Part shown: in pieces, positions 7,202-10,199 of the stretch
How the letters are laid out: every line of letters starts with the position of its first letter
Numbering within the stretch: position 1 is the first letter of the stretch
From: Euperipatoides rowelli
Taxonomy: Eukaryota; Onychophora; Udeonychophora; Euonychophora; Peripatopsidae
NCBI GenBank assembly: GCA_003024985.2
Contig: PXIH01S0020554.1
DNA: 10,199 bases
Reading direction: 5' to 3' (one strand)
The notes under the pieces: generated by a model
Database searches by the model: none
What the model was told of the DNA's origin: nothing
What the model saw: only the letters and a program-made list of their open reading frames with translations
Position numbers and translations under genes: made by a program

Positions 7202-8789
7202 ATGGCGGAAGTTAAGAATACTAGATTTAACGAGTGGAAATTAAGTAACTCAGAATGGCATAATAAGTTGATATTGGATATTAATAACCTTGAGAAAATT
7301 GTTTTGGACACTAATGCTAATTAGGAAAAGTATGTTAGATTCCTTAAAATGCTGAAATATGAGGATAAAAATAATATTGAGCCCAATGTGCATGGATATA
7401 AGGTACATCTTTACTTGTGTTGTTTAGCGAAGATGTTGATACAGTAATAAACGTAAATAGTATTTTAGAAGCAGTTATAGACATACTTAGTTTGAATACT
7501 ATAAAAGGCGTGTATTTTCCTAAAAATGCAAAGTTTTTTGACATTGAATTTGTTGATATTTACAGTAAGGAGAAATTGGAACAAAAATTTGTGGAATTTG
7601 ATAATTAAAAAGTGGTTCCGGCTAACTGGTTTATCAAATTTAGACCTATTAACATAATGATACAGTGGCTACCTATTATGAGAGATAACCAGATAAAAGT
7701 TCAACTAGAACAATTTGTGGAAATATTGTGTATTAATAATGAAGAAATTGAATTAAAAAAAAATATTAGAATTAATTCTAATGTTATTAATGTAGGAGCA
7801 ATACTGAAGTTACAAAACAGGATATTCCCTACTTAACCAAAATAAATGATAGACAAGCGCCAAGGGGCGGGGCGCAGTGGGATGAGTTGTGCTACCTTGT
7901 GCTCCTTGGTGTCAGCATGGGCCAGGTTCAAGGCTTGAAGGCTCATGCTGTCCGACCCGAAAATCCAAATGTCTTTCTTTATGAAAGACTGAGGATTTCA
8001 GGGATTATTCATCCAGTCAGAATTGAAATAGGACTTTGCATTGTAAAGTTATGAATTAAGGAAGATGATGATTCTTAGAACATACCCGGAAGTTTACATT
8101 ACTCTTGTATCCAGTTTTGACTGCTTGTAAATAATGAATTGTGTATATATTGTAAATAGTTTTGCTCCTTAGCTATTAGGCGGATAAAATAAAGTAAAAA
8201 AAAAAAGATAGTCAAGCGTTAATTACAGTAAGCGGTAGACAGTCAGTGTGTTTTGATTGTTTAAAGGAAGGACACAGGGTGAAAGACTGACCAGGAAGGA
8301 ATAAGAATAAAAGTAAAATTCAAGACAATAATTGAAACGTTCCTACATTAGCAAATAATGTGGATTATATTAAAACATCCCATTGTAATGCTGTTTCTAA
8401 TAAGGAGGAGAATAAAGTTGACCAGTTTGAACTTTGCAAACATAAGGAATTGACAAAGAAGACAAGCAATTACGAATACATCACACAACAGGAATTGTTA
8501 AAATGTGATTATGTAAATAAGTCGGAATTAGTGGAAACACTATATGATCAAAAAAGGGACAATAACATAACTGAAGGTGATTGCAATGATAATGTCTATA
8601 AAGTCAATCTAACACAGGTATATGAAAAAATCAATAATTCTGACAATGGATTACACTGATAATAATGAAATTTTGATAGTAAAGAAAAGAGGAAAAATTG
8701 TTCAAAAGGACTGCAAAAATAATTTGAAAAATGATGGTAAACTGATAATGGATAACAAGAAGTTTAAGAAGAGCAATAAAAAAAACTAA
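7202..8789 (+). pseudogene. Broken gag/ORF1-like gene with CCHC zinc knuckle, interrupted by a SINE
   Basis: The reading starts at ATGGCGG (7202), with A at -3 and G at +4. It stops at TAG (7322-7324), shifts frame near 7402, stops again at TAA (7606-7608), and shifts near 7830 just before the SINE. After the SINE the frame reads ITVSGRQSVCFDCLKEGHR, a CX2CX4H zinc knuckle (8249-8290). Its last Cys position is TGA (8288-8290), and a second TGA follows at 8333-8335. The Lys/Glu/Asn-rich tail runs to 8659, with a last frameshifted 47-codon piece (8646-8789). The order fits a known gag-like architecture: a middle stretch like GVYFPKNAKFFDIEFVD, then WLPI, then VxGRxxVCxxCxxxGH. That layout occurs in invertebrate LINE ORF1 proteins and in ZCCHC3-like genes. 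Rejoined length would be about 410 codons. Role by family: RNA/nucleic-acid binding for retrotransposition. This copy is inactive. Confidence 0.7.
7848..8218 (+). mobile_element. tRNA-derived SINE (347 bp) with 12-bp target-site duplication
   Basis: GATAGACAAGCG (7848-7859) and GATAGTCAAGCG (8207-8218) flank the element (11/12). The body (7860-8206) begins with a GC-rich head holding an A-box-like GGGCGCAGTGG (7870-7880) and a B-box-like GGTTCAAGGCT (7925-7935). These are the internal Pol III promoter elements of tRNA genes. The 45-bp spacing would suit a tRNA with a long variable arm. It ends with AATAAAGT and eleven A (8196-8206). The middle is not recognised. The GC-rich head contrasts with the AT-rich host. 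It sits in sense orientation inside the gag-like ORF, and the codons on its two sides join across the duplication into one protein, so it inserted after that element did. Confidence 0.88.
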
Positions 8790-8868
8790 TAAGAACTTAC
8801 TTAAATTGGAGTGCTGATCTAAAAACTGAATATACAGTAAAAATTGGACAGAATGTTAAAAGGAAAAG

Positions 8869-9290
8869 AAAAAGTGTTATTTTTTTGTTAATAGCCTATC
8901 ATTGCAGGGAGCATTGTATTAATTTAGAATTAAATTATAATTTTGATTATTTCATATAAGTATCACATTATATAATTTGTGTTTGTTTAATTGTAGAAGT
9001 ATATATTATTTTGGTAGTTGCTACATAAGTATAGATAAAGCAAGATTTGGTTTAACATGTACTTTTTGTTGCAATGATGTATAGTTTTTGTTTTCAAATA
9101 GGAGGAATATTAAAGAAGTGCAATTTTTTTGTTAATAGTAAATGAAATGAACACTGTTTCATTGTAGAAGAAAATATTATGTTAGTTGATATAATATAAG
9201 CACAGATAAATGCAAAATATAGTTTAATGTATAATAACTACATGCATATGTATTTTTAGTTGTAAATAAGAATAAATATTTTATTTTTTT
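8869..9290 (+). repeat. Diverged tandem duplication in the 3' region of the ORF1-only element
   Basis: TTTTTTGTTAATAG at 8881-8894 recurs at 9125-9138. ATTGTAGAAG at 8990-8999 recurs at 9162-9171. ATAAGTATAGATAAA near 9026 matches ATAAGCACAGATAAA near 9196, GTTTAACATGT at 9050 matches GTTTAATGT at 9222, and CAATGATGTATAG near 9072 matches CATGCATATGTAT at 9241. The last four pairs are offset by about 170 bp and the first by 244 bp. The first copy therefore holds an extra segment, which itself resembles the repeat (ATTGCAGGGAG near 8910, ATAAGTATCAC near 8956). No open frame was seen. This would be 3'-untranslated sequence of the element, possibly used for recognition by a partner RT (inference). 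Confidence 0.6.
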
Positions 9291-9340
9291 AAAATAAAAA
9301 AAAATTAATTTATCTAAAAAAAATAATTAAAGACAGACTT

Positions 9341-9803
9341 TTAATCTCTCTTTTTTTAAAGAGAATTTCACCCCTCAAAAATCTCTTTATTTCAAACGAA
9401 ATATAAATATATTAACTTTAATACATCAGCTTAAATGTTGCATGAAGTAGAGTGAGTGTTAGACATAATATTAAACTATAATAAAGAAATAACCCAATAC
9501 AAACTACAAATTAAGATCACCTATAATAATATCCATAAACTAATTAGACCATTTGTTAAGAAACACACAAAATTGTAGTAAATAAAGATAATCATAATCA
9601 TATAATTTTTTAATTTCTTGCTTAAAATAAAGCCATGGCCTAATATTAACATTTTGAAAAGCTCTTAAATTTCTAATTTTCCAAATAACAAAACATACAA
9701 ATAAAATTATCTAGTCCACATTTTTTAATTGCAAAACTACTAAAATTAAGGATACTAAAATAGAATTAAATATCACTATGACTTTTATTGTTATTAATAA
9801 TTA
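9341..9803. other. AT-rich stretch, possibly the decayed upstream part of the next RT relic
   Basis: No motif could be placed with confidence. A CTCTTT/AAAGAG stem lies near 9346-9363. Plus-strand fragments such as DNHNHIIF (around 9587) and MAxYxHFEKLL (around 9636) vaguely resemble RT blocks before GVPQ, but stops and spacing argue against a firm call. Confidence 0.3.
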
Positions 9804-10199
9804 CAACTTGCAGTGTATAACAATCAAATTATTGTTAACACTGATTATACTAATCTATGGTGTACCACAGGTTAATACTATTTAAAAAACATTATTATAC
9901 ACCCTCATTTTATTTTCATTTAAATGATAAATAGTTTTATTTATTCAAACAATTAAGAATGATTTTAAGAAATATAGTTATTTGATTTTTGCAGTGTGAA
10001 ATCAAAATAAAATACAAAAGTTTGAAGAAAAGTTATAGAAAGATTATATTTGAATTGTTTGTTGTCTTTAGATCAGAACTAAAAATATTTATTTAAACTA
10101 TATTAAACAAATATATTTTAGTCCCTTTGAACATAAATGTTATTAATTTAAACCATTTTTGAGGCTAACAATGATCGTTGAATTGAGAATTGTAAAGTA
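9804..10199 (+). pseudogene. CR1/Jockey-like LINE reverse transcriptase relic, running off the window
   Basis: One plus-strand frame holds three RT landmarks at suitable spacing. YGVPQ (9856-9870) matches the GVPQGSxLGP block. YLIFAV (9979-9996) lies 43 codons after the Gly of GVPQ, where xxFADD is expected; the two Asp codons are replaced by GTG and TGA. NIYLNYIKQIYFSPF (10084-10128) lies 32 codons later and fits the NKLSLNxxKTxxxxF block. Before GVPQ, another frame reads QLAVYNNQIIVN (9804-9839), which resembles the QxVxxNN stretch that precedes it. Near the end a second frame reads IENCKV, like the IExVxxxKFLG block. There are at least five in-frame stops. The loss of the catalytic Asp pair alone makes it inactive. 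The rest of the element should lie to the right. Confidence 0.6.

Larger units (their letters stand above)
7194..9326 (+). mobile_element. Candidate complete ORF1-only (HAL1-like) retroelement with 14-bp target-site duplication
   Basis: TTAAAGACTGACTT at 7180-7193 recurs as TTAAAGACAGACTT at 9327-9340 (13/14). Directly inside the left copy is CCAATAAG followed by the ORF start ATGGCGG (7202). Directly inside the right copy is an A-rich tail (around 9290-9326). The unit thus has the form of a retroposed transcript: very short leader, one ORF (7202-8789), a 3' untranslated part (8790-9290) and a tail. Without the later SINE (347 bp plus a 12-bp duplication) it would be about 1.77 kb. I find no endonuclease or RT motif inside it. 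It could be a non-autonomous LINE derivative that kept only ORF1, an internally deleted LINE, or a retrocopy of a domesticated gag-like gene. The duplication is imperfect, so the boundaries need independent copies to confirm them. Confidence 0.5.

Noticed and set aside
7344-7544. 66-aa open frame on the minus strand
   Set aside because: Antisense shadow of the gag-like ORF, which shows family motifs on the plus strand.
7870-7935. Functional tRNA gene
   Set aside because: The A-box-like and B-box-like motifs sit in a 347-bp unit with a poly-A tail and target-site duplication, and I could not form a full cloverleaf by eye; it is a SINE head.
8360-8659. Independent 99-aa gene starting at GTG 8360
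   Set aside because: It is in the same frame as the zinc knuckle and is simply the part after two in-frame stops; GTG is not a credible start here.
8790-9803. Endonuclease domain linking the gag-like ORF to the RT relic at 9804 as one LINE
   Set aside because: No ETWL, GDFN or SDH motif was found there, the distance is too short for a full ORF2 start, and an A-rich tail with a possible target-site duplication ends the first element at about 9326.

Overview
The window is strongly AT-rich (about 70% or more by eye). It has no bacterial gene organisation: no ribosome binding sites, no operons, and no open frame longer than about 120 codons. It does hold microsatellites, homopolymer runs and many decayed retroelements. 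This points to the nuclear genome of an animal, most likely an invertebrate (inference). I see no intact host gene, rRNA, tRNA gene or CRISPR array. What can be read is a graveyard of transposable elements in several superfamilies, some nested in each other.

Left third (1-3300): a diverged tandem array with a period of about 170 bp covers roughly 1-690. It is followed by TGCAAAT octamers and a long featureless AT-rich stretch. A compact MITE lies at 2133-2343, with 30-bp terminal inverted repeats and a perfect 8-bp target-site duplication. On the minus strand, 2980-3271 is a decayed non-LTR reverse transcriptase with GLRQ and LFADDVILM motifs.

Middle (3300-7150): a strong hairpin at 3871-3918; a GC-richer segment at 4349-4652 with two poly-C tracts, bounded by a 9-bp direct repeat; and a plus-strand CR1/Jockey-like LINE relic (4735-5705) with endonuclease motifs in the right order and the start of the RT. 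It is cut off by a Ty1/copia RT-RNase H relic (5711-about 6090). Converging on that from the minus strand is a coiled-coil, gag-like relic (6076-6653). At 6971 a single N sits between two identical 44-bp copies, which looks like an assembly scar. At 7016-7147 there is a probable LINE 3' end: AATAAA, an A run and an (AAT)n tail.

Right third (7150-10199): the most interesting unit is 7194-9326, which looks like a self-contained retroelement carrying only ORF1. It has an ATG in good context 8 nt from its 5' boundary, a gag/ORF1-like protein ending in a CCHC zinc knuckle, a 3' region with a diverged tandem duplication, an A-rich tail and a 14-bp (13/14) target-site duplication. I find no endonuclease or RT inside it. 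The knuckle's last Cys codon is a TGA stop. A tRNA-derived SINE (7860-8206) is inserted in the ORF with its own 12-bp (11/12) duplication. From about 9804 to the window end there is another CR1/Jockey-like RT relic, with YGVPQ, an altered FADD site and a later Asn/Leu-rich motif, all in one frame and correctly spaced.

All protein calls come from reading motifs by eye. All the coding regions are broken, and none is likely to make a working protein.
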